From Trichopria drosophilae (Eukaryota; Arthropoda; Insecta; Hymenoptera; Diapriidae), in NCBI GenBank assembly GCA_030407085.1, contig CM059586.1:29003501-29067500 (forward strand): a DNA stretch of 64,000 bases, in the 5' to 3' direction. Below are positions 46,822 through 60,800 of the stretch, piece after piece. Under the pieces are notes generated by a model that ran no database searches, was not told the origin of the DNA, and saw only the letters and a program-made list of their open reading frames with translations. The first letter of the stretch is position 1; every line of letters starts with the position of its first letter. Made by a program: the position numbers and the translations under genes.

Positions 46822-49621
46822 ACAATATTTTGTAACGATATATGATATAATATAAAGATCTATAAATTCTAAGTCCACAACCGAATGACAAATGCGAAAT
46901 TCCGTTCAGCGACAGTCTTCCTCCGCAGTCGATCGAAGGTGAATAATAATTTACAATAAAACGTCTCTATTCGGCAAACAGTTAAACGGTCGTCGAATCG
47001 CCATCAAAATTGTTATTGTTGTCGAATCGAGACCATGCAACTTACGGTCATATATCTCTCTATATATATCTCATCTATTTATAATCGTATTTTACAAAAT
47101 ATCATTAATAGTTACATTACACTAATATTAAAATAATAATTAGTAACACTTAAATACAATGTACATTATACGAATTAACTTACAAGAAGGCAAATATGAG
47201 TTTGTGCGCTGAAACTTGTGAAAGTTCTGATTCGCGTCGCGTGTTGTTACCTTTCAATCGATTCTTCCTTTACTGTTTACAAAGCTTTGTACCTTCGACT
47301 ATGAACTACGTACTTGAAATTTTCGGCTTGAAAATTCAGCGCACGTAAAGAACATACTGTGCGATAGTGTTCGTACACTCAGAAAAACGATTGTTGGCAA
47401 ACAAAAATCGCCTTGGAAGCCCGCTGCGTTCCTTTACAATAACTTTTGTTCGGGAAATGCAACCTTTCCGTAAATCCTAGTTCGTCGTGACGAAAGATTT
47501 ACTTCGAGTTTTATATAAATACATCGAGAATGGTCATACTTTAATACAAACAAAAATATAGCCTTAAAAAAATATAACTTTATATACAACGATTTAATTT
47601 CATTTGGACAATTTAACATCCGTTTTAGTCGAAACCGTTTCGCTTAAAACAACAAAACGTTTCGATCGCGACGCAAAATTCTGCATTCCGAGCAAAATGA
47701 GAGTTCGATTCGATCGACAAAGTTCCTTAAAAAAAGACGTCGAGGTCTCAGGTGCGACAAAAACATTTTTCTGAGCGTGTAGTAGCGCTTTTTTCTCGCC
47801 AATATCCTCTGTACAAAATGGCACGTTCTGGCGGAAGGCATTGTACGAATACAATGCATTTGTTCGTGCCCGATAACAAACAATTTTTCTTTTCATCAAG
47901 TACTTTAAATCCTTGCGCGATAGAACCGGCTTACGAGCTAATGGATATTTATGTACATTTGGGCTTCGGGGGCGATTGTTTTACTTTTCTCTTTTCGGCG
48001 ACGCACCCATTATATTGGTTCGCATTGAGAAAATTGTACAATTAGTTGAAATGACAAACGGCAGTTATTGCTCGCACGATCAATGATTGTTTGCGAGGAG
48101 ATCTATATATGTAATTTAAAATAGTAGTCCAACTAGTTGTCAGCACTACACGAGTCTGAGTTATATTTCGGGTTTATGTTCGGGTCTTAGCGCACACTGA
48201 TAAAGAGTTTGTTTAATTGTAAGAATGCGGCAAAAGTGTCATATGAAATGATTTCACGAAGCAATCTATGCATACAGGTTGCATTACATGAGAAAGGATA
48301 TGCAGGATTAGTTCTGAACCTATACATTAGTAGCATTTTTATTATTTCTTTGATTTTGTAATTTTGCAGTTATGATTTAGGGTGAGCTAGGTTTGATGTA
48401 AAATAAATTAATATGATTTAATTCTTCTGGAATTCCAATGCTACCATTATGTTCGGGTTTGGATCTTACATGACCACCATAATGATTTCACTAAGGAAAA
48501 AGCATGAAACAGTCGGATAAGTCAGTCATCATACAACTTATGCAGTAGATCCCTTCCGGCTGTTCGATGTGTTTCATGAAATAAAAACAGAATGGTGCTT
48601 CTTGTAACAATAAGATGCTCTATGCTACCTGTATATTTCATATGTACAATTCATGATTATAGAAGCGATCGGCATAAAACATTCATTACTACAAACGATC
48701 ATGGAGCATAAATAATTATACGTAGTATGGAATGTATCCTGTCGTATACATCATCATCGGTAATTATGTTTTACCATTTTCATGCACGTTTTTGGCCTGC
48801 ATCAACACACAAAAAATGTTTATGATATTTTTTTAATTTTAAACAAATCCTTTTAAGCGCATCACTGTCCATCATGGGATGTAATCTGTGATTAAAGAAA
48901 ATCAAAACTAATAAGGCACACGTCGATTGCTGCGAGGAAACCCGAAGTTTGCGCTTGTATTCCTAAGTGTCGTCGAAGGAAGAATTTGTCTTATCACAGT
49001 CAGCGGCTGGCCGCAACGAGATTCCGCGTCCGGTTTATAACGAAAGTTCACTTTTTAATCAACGAATTAATAAAATGAAGCATCCGAAAAATGTTAATTT
49101 AGAGAATAATTCAAATCCGAATTTTCACAGTGTTCTCACCGGCTATCGGATCCTCGTCAGTTCGTTAAATCAAATGTTTCAACGTTCACTAAAAGCGCAT
49201 CACCGCAGCATACGGCCAAATTGGATACACGACAATCGGCCTTAATTAAAAAAAATCATTTGTCATCCCATTGTTGAAAAATGTTTCGCAACTATATAAA
49301 ACAACGACTTACATCTCTAATAGATTCACGTAAGAACTGTGTCCACGTGTAGTTGACGAGATTGTGAGTTACAATATTTACAAAGCCACCTTGTGAATGG
49401 CACGTTAAGAATATTTTTTGCACTACGGTTGTTTTCGCCCTCACATCATTATCTACGTAAATTCGTTATAGCCGGCACTTCGCCGACTTTCCCTAACTCG
49501 TAGTTTACTCGCGACATTAAGATACGATCACAATCAACACGGCACTCTTTTTTTTTGTAGCGTCCTCTAAGTACTGCGAAGCATTTACAATGAAAACATT
49601 GAGATTATCCGTCACTGAGTT
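46822..49621 (-). other. Probable EGFR 3' UTR / downstream region
   Basis: No coding gene is supported. The base composition is more even than in the intergenic AT-rich DNA, and frames on both strands (47434-47899 minus, 47752-48045 plus, 48967-49245 plus) look like chance openings without motifs. Assignment to the UTR rests on position after the EGFR stop. Confidence 0.45.
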
Positions 49622-52600
49622 CTAGACTGTTGTTTCGTTTTTCCTCAGAGGCTTCAACGGCTGGAGCTCTCTTTCGAAACGGTCAAAGTCATTATAGTAC
49701 TCGTGGTCGGATTCTTCTTCGGAGCTTCGCTGCCTCGTTGTCGTCGGATTTCCGAATGTTCCGTTCGTTAGAACCTTCTCCAAATCCGGAGTTGGAATCC
49801 CTAAAGTTTGTGGCGTCAAGGGGCTAACGTTGTCTTGCGACATTATGTATTCTGGATTGTCAAGCGAAGTCTTGCCTGCTATCGCCAAAAAGTCAGGGTA
49901 CTTCCGATAACCGTTCACTCGTTTCGGTTCTACTGCTAAAAGATCAAGAAAATGCGTTAAATATCATCTTACAAAAATTTAATATCGATATCAAAATCTG
50001 AAATACTTACAGGTCATTTTTGAGTCACCGATCAAGTCCATGTACTGTGTCGTCGTTGCTGCAACTTGAGGTGATGGTACTAGATAATCATCTTCATCCA
50101 ACGGAAGATCCAACTTTAGATTTCCTATTTGGGCCTGCTGAAGCACCGTACCCATTTCGGAATCATAACAGTCGTCAGTGACATCGCAGTCTGTAAATAA
50201 CAAAATATTAGTATCTGTTAAGTAATATAATTTACTATTAAAAAGAAATATGATTAGTAAATTTACGCACCTCTAACACCGATCATCTTCAGCGGATCTG
50301 AGCAGTACCTCGAATTCGAACCATCCGTTGTAACCATGTGAGCACAATGTCCATTTGGATGGGCATAATTCTGATGCTGACCTGAGCTGCCGGCCTCGTA
50401 AGAAGTACTACTATTTCCAAGAGACGCGCTATATCTAAGGAGTTCTCTGTTCCTATTTTGTAAGTTTTGAGGGGTTGGAGAATCGGCTGCTAAAGGCATT
50501 CCGTTGGGCCAATTTGTTTTGATCGGTGTATGGGGAGGTGAAGACCCAGATGTACTTCCTGGAGATATACCAGGAGGTAAAGGTGCTCTGGATTTTGGCT
50601 GAAGGAATTCGTCAGCGTCGACGAGAGCTTCAGGCCCATCCATCGCAGAGGCAAGATTACGAATCACTTCCTTTTCATCGTGCTGTAAAGATATTAATAA
50701 TGTAATTATACATTCTTTAAAAGAAAGATCAGAATAGCTATACATAGTGAAAACTAAAGAAGAAACGGTACCTGTAACGTGTATGAAGGCAACCGCATGT
50801 ACTTGTCCCCTTTAATGGCGAGGTACCTTCCTGGGTCCCTCGACATCTTGGCGAAATCTTCTGCTAGTTCCTTGAAACTCGGCCTCGTTTCCGCATCAAG
50901 CATCCAGCATTTGATCATGATCATGTAAACGTCTATCGTACATATCGTTGGTTGAGGTAAACGCTCTCCTTTTTCGAGTAATTCTGGAACGTTTCTTGCT
51001 GGAACGTGTTCATAAGGTCTTCCACCATAGGTCAAAATTTCCCAGATGGTAACTCCGAACGCCCATACGTCGGATTTGTGAGTGAACACTCGATGTTGAA
51101 TGCACTCGAGAGCCAACCATTTGATTGGCATCTTTCCGCCAGCGGCCTTATACTGTTCTTCGTTAATGTCCAGAAGTTTCGCTAGACCAAAGTCGGTAAT
51201 CTTTATACAGTTTCCAGTTTGTACTAAAACGTTCCTCGCGGCTAGATCACGGTGAACTAGCCTTCGTTCTTCAAGGTACGCCATTCCCCGAGCGATTTGT
51301 GTACACCAATTCAACAGTGGTTTAGAGCCAATTTTGTCTTTATTGTCTCGAACAAAGTCCAGTAAACAACCTAGTGGCATTAACTGCGTTACCAACATCA
51401 TTTGTGATGTCATACACACAGCAAGAAGCTGCAAGAGGTTGGGGTGTTCTACGCTGGCCATAATATATGCTTCGTCCAAAAACTCCTTTGAAGTATTCGC
51501 GCCAGTGCCTTCGTGTAAAACTTTAATAGCTACGGGAATTTTAACGTTTTCCCCTTCAGGTACCCAAACTCCTTTATAAACATTTCCAAATGCTCCATGG
51601 CCAAGAGGTCCACCTTTCCGCATTTCTTCTTCCTTAATGATTCGTAGCTTCGCTAGATTTGGCTTGACTCCAGTCGGCCGTAATGGTTCGTTATCATCAA
51701 GACCAGTGAGAGCCATAGTCATTTTTACAGTATTTTCTTTTGCCTTGGCTCGTAAACGCCACTGATACATGAAAAATCCAATCACGATTAAGACAACTAG
51801 AGAACCAATCATAACGCCGCCAATAATGGCTGGTTTTAATTCATTATCTATTTGGAATCCTGCGCCAACTTGTTCCGCGGAACAGTACGAATCATCGTCG
51901 AGTGGAAGAACTTTGTAAGGGTATTCCTGTGGACACGTGTCCGTACAGTTAAAAGTTGGTTCGCCGTTAATATCCTCCTCCTGAAATTTAATTACATTTG
52001 ATTAAACATCTCATTTATTTAGATATATATCTTTAGATATTTAAATGTAAATTAACATACCAAAAACACTTTCAAGCTTCGGCATTTAAGACACTGATTT
52101 GCACTAGATCCGTAGCAACCGCGACATTCGGGTGAACATGGCAAGCAATTTTGTGTATCGGGTTCCACGTAATGGTCTAAACTTGGACATTCATCCTCGC
52201 ATTGCTCGCCCCGTTTGTATTTAATGCATTCTTGACAAACTTGTTCATGACCACCATATCCGGTACACTTCTTACAACTTGCATGACATTTTCGGCAAAC
52301 AGCTGTTCCGGCCAATCGCTTCAAATCTTGTTCTTGAGGACTTATCCACTCGTAATAATAACCTGAAAATTTATCCAAGTATAAGTTAATCAAAATTCAA
52401 ACAATCCTGATAAAAATAGTTTTAAACTCTAATTTCGATTATCTTACCATCTGGACAAGGTTCCCTTTTCTGCAAACAACTTTCCGGTTTGTTGTCGTGT
52501 ATGATAACTTTTTCGCAGCTGTGACAGCCGTTAGGGCCGATATTATTTTCAGGACCATCGCAACCGCCCACACAATTATCATGGCACTCTGTACAAAAGC

Positions 52601-54844
52601 CATTTTTGTTGAATTTCGACATAGGGCATTCTGGAACACAATATGGACCGTCACGAACATGTAAGCATTTTCTACACTGTTCAGCCTTAGGACCATCGCA
52701 AGTTCCATCACATTCTTCATGACAAGGTTTGCACACTTTATCATCGGCCTGGTAGACTCTGCAAAACATTAATAATTTAATATTTAATAAATTATTTCCG
52801 AATCCACTAGATGGTGGAAAATAGCGTAATGAATAAATAATAGTATAAACGAGTGATACGAATAGAAGCAAATGATAATTATGAGTGTTCTTTTAGTGTA
52901 TGAGAATTAAATATAAACATCAATAATAAGGCAATAAGCGGAATGGCGCGTTGCTGTTTGAAATTTCTTTACCTTTCATCCATTGGAAAAGCAAGCTTTT
53001 ATAGTATCGATAGTTATAATTATAGTTGAATTTTTGTTAATACTTGATTATTATTATGATAATTAACTTACTTTGGTACTGAATTACAGTCTTTGATGCA
53101 AACGTTCCCCAGTATGAAATTCTTGCACGATAAGCATTGGGCTGGTCCAGGTCCCCAACATCCTTCATCAGAACATTGTTCATCGCACACTAATCCAGCT
53201 TTAACTGAAACACATTAAAATCACAGGTTAACATCATATATATAAAAATTCATTCCAATAGGTAGAAATATTTGCAATACTCACTGCATTCGCTGCTGTT
53301 TTTATTACTCTGCAATAATATATCGTGATCTTGAGACTTCTTAATTTTATCCCAGTTTATGGTATTTGCGTAGCAAAGATTTTTGTTTTCGAGAATGGCG
53401 ATAGATCCAGAATGTATTTTCTTCAACGAACTTAAACCCAACGATACGAGGGCAGTTTTCACAATATACAGTGAAGAGAATACGGTTTCCGTTAATGTTC
53501 TGCCTCCAATAACTTCCAAATTTCGAAAATAGGAGAGATTCGTGAAATCTTCATCGTATCCTTGAATATTTAGGAAGCCCGTGATTTCTTTTAACGTGCT
53601 GAAGACTTCTAATTTATCGGGATGCATAGGTTCGAAACGAGATCCAAATGTGAAATTCGTGAACACGTGTTGGAAACCTCTGAAACTTTGATCCAAGATA
53701 ACAAGAGAGCCTTCAATGATTGTGCAATCCTTGAAACTGTCGATGTTTCCAGAATGAACTTTGTCCACGCCTGGGCAGGTTTTGGGACAGGGTCCTTCGC
53801 ATGGAACACATTCACCATTTTGGGCTTTCTTTTTTGGCGGACAGGATCGAACACAAGCACCGTTATCCTTTAAAAGATGTTCGGGACATTTCCTTACGCA
53901 CGTCGCCCCGTATGCATATTTCCCATCTGGATTGGTTTCCCAGGAATACGTCGTTGGATTATATCTATAATAATTCGTTATGTTATTAATGTATTTAAAA
54001 TAAGATGACGCAATGAGAATTCGATATAGCAAAAATACTTACTTTTGCATGGGAGGACATTCTTGGGTACAGACACCATCATCAAAGAAGTTCTTGCAAG
54101 CAAGGCAGTCACTTTGCTTCGGTCCGGTGCAACCACCAGCACAGAATAAATGGCAGCATTCTCGAGGGTTGGGACCAAAACATCTGCCTTGCCAGCACTG
54201 TGGTGAACAGTTTGTTTTCGAAAATCTTTGGCAGTTCTCTGGCCCTTCACCCCAACATCCTTGTTCGCAGTTTTTATCACAGTCAGGACAAACACGTTCG
54301 GGTTGAGTAAAATTATAAATAAAATCATATTTTGCTCCAGGTCCTGTTATAATCTCTTCCCAATTAATGGATTTGATATGACAGAGATTGTAATTATTGA
54401 ACATGCCCACACTTCCATTCAGAATATCTGTTGAAAAACATTTATAAGTTACTTGATGACAAATACAAATTCTATAAACTGATCAAAAGGGAAATCAAAG
54501 AAATTTACCTCTCAGTGCTGGTAGTTCCAAATTGTGCATCTGACTTAACGTAACGAACAATGCGTACTCTGTTGCGTGTACGTTGAGTTTGAAAAGGGTC
54601 CTTCCTCGGATGATCTGTAACCTGGGCAAGACGATTCTTCGCACGTCCACATGGCTGATAAGGACGTAACCAGTGACTTCGCGAATATACTGGAGGAAGC
54701 TAAGGTCGAGGGTATCGTTCTGGAGCCACGTGATCTCCAGATTACCGTCGACGTAAGTACAGTTGGTGTACCGGTCTCGAAGATTCCGGTAGTGATGCTG
54801 TTTATTTGATGGCACGGAGTGACGACTATTCGTTCCAATGCAAA
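49622..54844 (-). CDS. Egfr: Epidermal growth factor receptor (EGFR) tyrosine kinase, lacking the 5' exon
   Basis: Plasma-membrane receptor tyrosine kinase that activates Ras/MAPK on binding Spitz/Vein-type ligands. Exons in transcription order: 54509-54844, 54043-54427, 53285-53964, 53072-53204, 52448-52758, 52061-52362, 50772-51980, 50271-50682, 50011-50190, 49622-49932 (or to 49935). All junctions are GT-AG and phases agree, giving about 1420 codons. They encode ligand-binding L1, furin-like Cys-rich, L2, a second Cys-rich region and the additional Cys-rich part seen in insect EGFRs. The large exon adds a membrane helix ([20 protein letters not shown]) and the kinase: GHGAFGNV loop, VAIKVL lysine, [23 protein letters not shown]. 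The tail has DNPEYIM, DDYLVP and YMDL. The first exon starts mid-protein in phase 1 (TT then TGC), so the signal peptide exon lies farther upstream and was not found. Confidence 0.97.
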
Positions 54845-57800
54845 CTGAAATGGTAAAATGGTAACAATTAAAGTAAAGCTCATTTACATAACACATGGTA
54901 AATATACATTATTATCCGTTTAGCATATTACATCGATGGTGACGGCAGATGGCTTAATTTGGAAAAGATATTCAGAGAAGATGTAAACAAGATTGAATTT
55001 TCGATAGCCTACTTTCTACTTGAGTTTCGTCCCATATGCAAGAGGTGTGGGGATGTCGACAAAACGTTGGATGCCTACCACATTAATTTCTTTATTCCCA
55101 TTAACGATCCTAATTAGGAAATGTTCGGTGCGGAACTGGTTAGGTCGACTCGCGCAACCTCGCGATAAGAGTTCCCCGAGTCATAACGGACTTCCGAATG
55201 TCGATGACCTCCTCACCTCTGCATCGAAGATCGAATCGTCTCGCCAAGAGAATCGACAGGTTGGGCTCACTCTTGGTGAAAGAGGAAGAACGTGACAAGA
55301 GAGAGAGGGAAATCCATTGAAACTTTGCCTCCCACACAGTTGCGAGCGTCAAGCACACGCTTTCGATCTATAGATAGCTCTCTAGGCTTGAAAAGTCAGG
55401 CATCATGCATATACGCAGTGGGCGAACCACTTCCATAAAACGCTCAACACGCGCCGAAGTTGTGCAACTCGTTTCCGACGAGGAGGTCCCGTATACATAT
55501 TGCGAGGACTTGAGCGATCGTCGTAAACTCTTTATCGGCCCTTAAAGAGAACGCGATCCTCTTTTTGTTTATCCATTAGAATCCTGTCGCTAACAGCGAC
55601 AAGTCTTGACGGTCGTCGCCTATGTTGAGCAACGATCAAAGTGTAAATTCTCATTTTATCCGATGATGTAATGCCGAACGTCATACTCGATTTCAACCTA
55701 ATAGCTGAGAGGTGTATTTTAATTTTTCTATTTTTCTTAATAAAATGATCACATTTCAATACACTAATAACAATTACAAAATTTTGTTTCAAAATTCAAT
55801 TACTCATTGATAGAATGTAAGGTATTCCACATCTGGCGTTTCTTGTTTTCATCATTGGATAGTACATATTTCTACTTGCTATCATCCCATCAATTCTATA
55901 TATGACACTGACTCATCTTATTTTCCTTTAGAATTTCAAGAAGAAGTGCTGAAAAATATTCCATCGGAGTTAGTCTCGCGGCTATGTCGACCTGAAAGGA
56001 TCCGACAATGCAGGGGGATCTCCCTGCATGTTCCTGAGAGTATGTTAGGACCGCCGCGAGAACTGGTCATCTCTCCATTCCTCCGGCGTTAATCTCGTCG
56101 GTGATCGGAATTATATAAAAATAATTGCACGTCTTGGTCAATCTACTGCTCTTTTGTGCCGTTACCAGCCGCTGGGCTTCTTGCGACAACCAATGTTGGA
56201 TGAATTCGATAGAGATAAAAGAAGTCGCGATTGCTCAGAGCATCGCGATTCGGGAGAAAAAATTAAGGTTAAAGCGATTTTGATTGTAGTTGTATTTGAC
56301 AAGAAAATTATTCAGCCCAGATTTATAACAGGAACTTTTTCCTGAATGTCAAAATCCATTTTCTCTTGTAAATGCAATTCTGAACAGTTTTTTAGTCGGG
56401 ATTTTAGTAAGAAACGTACATCAGCGAATGCAGTCACATTTGAATCTGGATTCATCTTCTTTTCTAAGAAAGAAAATAAATAATACAACAGTGATTTCCA
56501 TTGACTCCAGACCTCGTAGATTTCCTTTTAAGGAATTGGAATCTTCTCTCCAATACCTTCAGTCGAACTTCACCAAGTACCTTTATGCCCGTTAGCTTTA
56601 AAAAGTGAAATGATGATTAACGAGAGGAATCTTCATATATCTCACATTTTAAGGGTTTCAAAATGGTACTAGGTGGAATTTTTATTCTTAACAAGTAAAT
56701 TAAAACGACGAAGCTTGTATTGGAAAACAATGTTATTATTGCGGGAAAAAGTATTTTAGGTGTTGTTCTCGGCTTCGATACTATAAATGGTTCCGTGAAT
56801 TTGCGGTCTTCCATGCGATCTTCTGGCAGCTGCAGGATAGAATAACGATCGTTGGATACTACTCACTCTTAAAAAAAAGATAGCGGCTAAGGAAGGGTAA
56901 CGTGTCATTATTCTGACAGCCGCCGCGCGGACTTTCGCAAATTGCCCGGCTATTTTACGCAGTTATTTTTGCGTTCTCCGAAATTTACGAGATGACGCTG
57001 CGACGAGCTATCGAGATGTGAAATACATCGAAGAACCTTCGATCCGAGATCGATTATGTTTATCGAGTGTGAACTCGGCAAATTATCACCTACGGTATCT
57101 TGAAATCTGAAGGTGACGAGAAGATTGAGATGCTGGTTAATTTCAATGAACGAGTGACTCTTTTTCTTATTTTCTGAGCAATTGATTGTTGACCGTTAAG
57201 ATGATTTTCAAGGCAGTACAATATCGAGATCAATTCCATCGGATATCTAGGCAAGCGAAGAGTTCGATTACTACATACATCCAGGAAACTGCGAATGTAG
57301 ATATCTTGTCTTTTAACTAAAAGACTGTAGAGCATAGAAACAATAGATAAAATAATGCATAAAAAAAGTAGTAATTCTGAATCCGTTTTTCACCTTTGTT
57401 GTTTGCAACAATAGTATTACTGGCGAAAGAATAAGGAATGGCCGAAAAAGACAATGGTCTATTAAATCATTTTCGATGTCCAACACTTGCTTTTCAATCG
57501 CATTGCATGAAGATTTACGATTATATCCGACCGATCGAATCTGGCGGTGCAGTAAATCATTTGTCGCGTTTTTGGCGCGGTTGAATTTGTCGAGACCACC
57601 GAACGAGAGGAGGTGCTGTATTTTTACGCAGCACTTTAGGAAGCCATTATGAGGCCAAAGTAATATGAAATAACTGCGGCGCCATTTGTTTGAGCTCGTA
57701 AACATCGATACCTCTTCTGTCTCTCTTATTGTTCGCATTCTTCATCACTTTGGCTTTACTGCCAGTACATCGCTTCGAACGTGTTCAGGTTTTTGGGCCG

Positions 57801-60800
57801 ACTGCTAAATAGCCTTTAAAAAATGAAGGCCCGTTCTCATAAATGCCCGAAAAATAACCATCATCATCATCGTCTTCGCCCATCGAAGAGAAGGGAACAA
57901 ATTGATGGGAAAGAATAGTTTCATATAACACGGATATATTCTCTTCTTGTTTGAAAATAGAAAGGCTTTGGTCAATCTAGTAACCTAATTCCTATTCTTA
58001 GTTTATGTCTCCTTAAGAACATTTCAGTAAGATACTAACCCGTATAAAAAAATCTCCGATATTCTTGAATTTTAATGCCATAATGGTCTCAGGACATATA
58101 AATGGCATTTGGTGACTACCTGAGATGGTCAATGTCATAAAAGATATTACGATCGTCGAAAAAGGTCGATGAACCACATGACCTCATAGACAACACCTCT
58201 CATTGCAATTAAGTAATATATTTCTTTTTGTTAATTATTTTCGAACTCTGCATTGAAAAATTTCGAAAGAAATAAACTAAAGTAATATCGATCTCGATGA
58301 GCTGCTCTGTCCGAGTCATTAGGTGCACTTAATAGCCTTCGCCTTCCACGAAGGACCGTCTGAAAGGATTGCACGCAAGGGGCACTTGCGCATCGCGTTA
58401 CCTTTGGGCCTGGATCAGTACTGCAACCGAACAGACCGTAACGAAACCAGCAAAACTCTGAAGAGGAAAAGAGATAGCTATAATGCGGCATAACCATCTC
58501 TGGACGCAACATTAATAGCTTTATGGTTTATTGCTTTCGAGTCTGTGGTTCGAGCCGCTTGCTCGCGCTAGCAGCCTGCTATGTATTGCCGTGACTACCA
58601 ATATGTTATACCCGTATGTGTTAGTAATTTGGCAAAGTAAAAAAATGTTATCGGAAGGCACGAGAAGTCGAATGTTACTTTCGAAACCACGATTAATATG
58701 ACAGAGTTTGGTATAAAAGCCACTGCACCTTAGATCGAAGGCTCGTAATATTTTTGATAATGAGAAAAATTTATTATTAGAAATTATTGAAGTAATTCCT
58801 TATAAATTTATGTTTCGGACAGTAAGAATCTATACGAATTATAAATAAAAAAGTAAGAATTGTAAATGCCCTTCCAAGATCACTCGGAGAGAATGCAGAA
58901 CAAAGCGCATTCCGCCTATCCTCATTTGTTTCTTGTTAAAATAGGTTCTCGGTACACGACACTTTGATTCACGATACATTAGTTTATTGTTGTAAATCCC
59001 CACCTTACTGGCACGCCCATTGCGGAAATAAGACGCGTCGCTGTATTAATACATTCCTGACGTTTGGATTTTGCTTTTCCATTATGCAAGACCGCTCATT
59101 CATGGTTGATGCATGAATCGTGTTTTTATAAATTAGTCAGTCATTATGTTTATAATTTTTGAAGCGAAAGCAATTCTTCGTTGTATTTTTCTTTTAGATA
59201 TACCAACTTTCGTTTTATTTATTTCCTTAGTCTCAGTTTCACTTCCTTTCCTTATTCTTTCACGACTATTATGCGTATCGATCATTCAGTCAATCACTTT
59301 TGTGAGTCTTAGTGGTGTTGTTTTTATTTCCCTAAAATCTCGCTGTGGCACCCTTCCTGCCGATCAAATGACCTTCTCCAATATTCGATTTTTGTTTTCT
59401 TCGCTATTATTGTTTTGTATTCGCGTTTCAGAAGCATTGCGAACATCGAAAAACGACATGCATTCGATGGAATCTACAGTCGAAGCCGAGCATTAGTTTG
59501 AAATCCACCATAACCGAATCTCAATCCAATTTCACAACTTCTGATTGCAGAAACAATTTCCTATACCTTTATGAGAGTCGCAGACGCATAAAATCGCAAT
59601 AGGACCTAAACAACCAACTTCTATCTCCTGCACGTCATCGGTGCGAATTCACCTCCCATCCACGCCTCTTTCACGCTCGTATATTACTGCGACGAGAGCG
59701 AGGGTGCGCTGCTTTTTTCCTTTCGTTTTTCAAAATTACCGCAAATTATTCTTCACGCGAGCCAAGTAAGTAGTAGGTAGGGCCATGCCGACCCCCCAAA
59801 ATGTGGAGGTGAAAGTTAAACGTCCCCCTCGAGGGCAACGAAAGCTCACGTACCCTCGTCAATCTCGGCTCCTGAGGTTGCACAGGTGAAATCTCAGCAC
59901 TGTTTTCGAATTCCTCCATCTTCCATGGGAGAAGAAAAAAGTATGTACTGCCAGTCATTGAACACATTACATTATTATATTATCAAAAAAATTATTATCT
60001 GAAACATTTTGACTCTGATTTCAGCAACATCAAAGAAACTGTCATTTGCAAGAGTGTTCTACCCAAAACATCACATAGGTACATTCTCGTGCACCCGCTT
60101 CTAAACAACATTCATCCAATCTGAGTTCCCACTTGTCAACCAGTTAGGACATTACAGCACAATGGCGCCGGTTACAACTTGGCAACTTAGGCGGCAATTG
60201 TAATCTGAACGACAGCGTACGTCGGCAAGGACGTAGAGAATAGTTCAGTGCATAAATTGCACCTAACGAGGCTGCAATTTGCAAGCAGTACCTAGTCCGA
60301 GCTCGGTAAGACGCGATCATTTAAACCGATCGTTATGTCCTCGACGCAGAAAACAGCGGCCATTGAAACGGAATGCGAAAACTCCTGCCGGCATTTATTG
60401 CATTTTTTGTTTCTTACTTAACGTTTATTTTTATTTTGTAGCATTTTAATTGAACGAAAATCCGGCATTATTTGGCTATGTCAGTATATTGAACGAAAAG
60501 AACCAATTGTCCGACTTCATTTTAATCGTAAAATTCAAAGTAATATGCAACTTTTTCGATTATTTTCATCCCATAAGCTCTTTTTAAATAATTAGTACTC
60601 GCAATTTTCATAATGATACAAAAATGCAATTTTAATTAAAATTTGAAAGCATTGCAATATTTTCTTAGACCTTTCAAAATACAGTTATGAAAACGGCATG
60701 GAAAGTCATTGAAGTGCGTGTTAAGAAATGGATTTAATTAATTAAGTAACCACATAGAAACTTACAGAAACGGGTTTTGAATTTTATCCGCGACTAACAC

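Noticed and set aside
47434..48045. Overlapping frames on both strands (up to 99 codons)
   Set aside because: Mutually overlapping, no motif; lies in the probable EGFR 3' UTR.
48967..49245. 92-codon plus-strand frame antisense to the EGFR 3' UTR
   Set aside because: Lacks a true ATG start in context and any motif; probably chance.
51334..51579. Plus-strand frame opposite the EGFR kinase exon
   Set aside because: Antisense shadow of a conserved coding exon.
53609..54328. Several frames on both strands over EGFR extracellular exons
   Set aside because: Alternative-frame shadows of the Cys-rich coding exons.
57313..57738. 141-codon minus-strand frame
   Set aside because: No motif, biased composition, no matching splice sites.
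58231..58512. Minus-strand frame considered as the EGFR first exon
   Set aside because: A donor-like GTAACG exists, but the phase does not match the next exon and the only frame with a hydrophobic stretch lacks an ATG.
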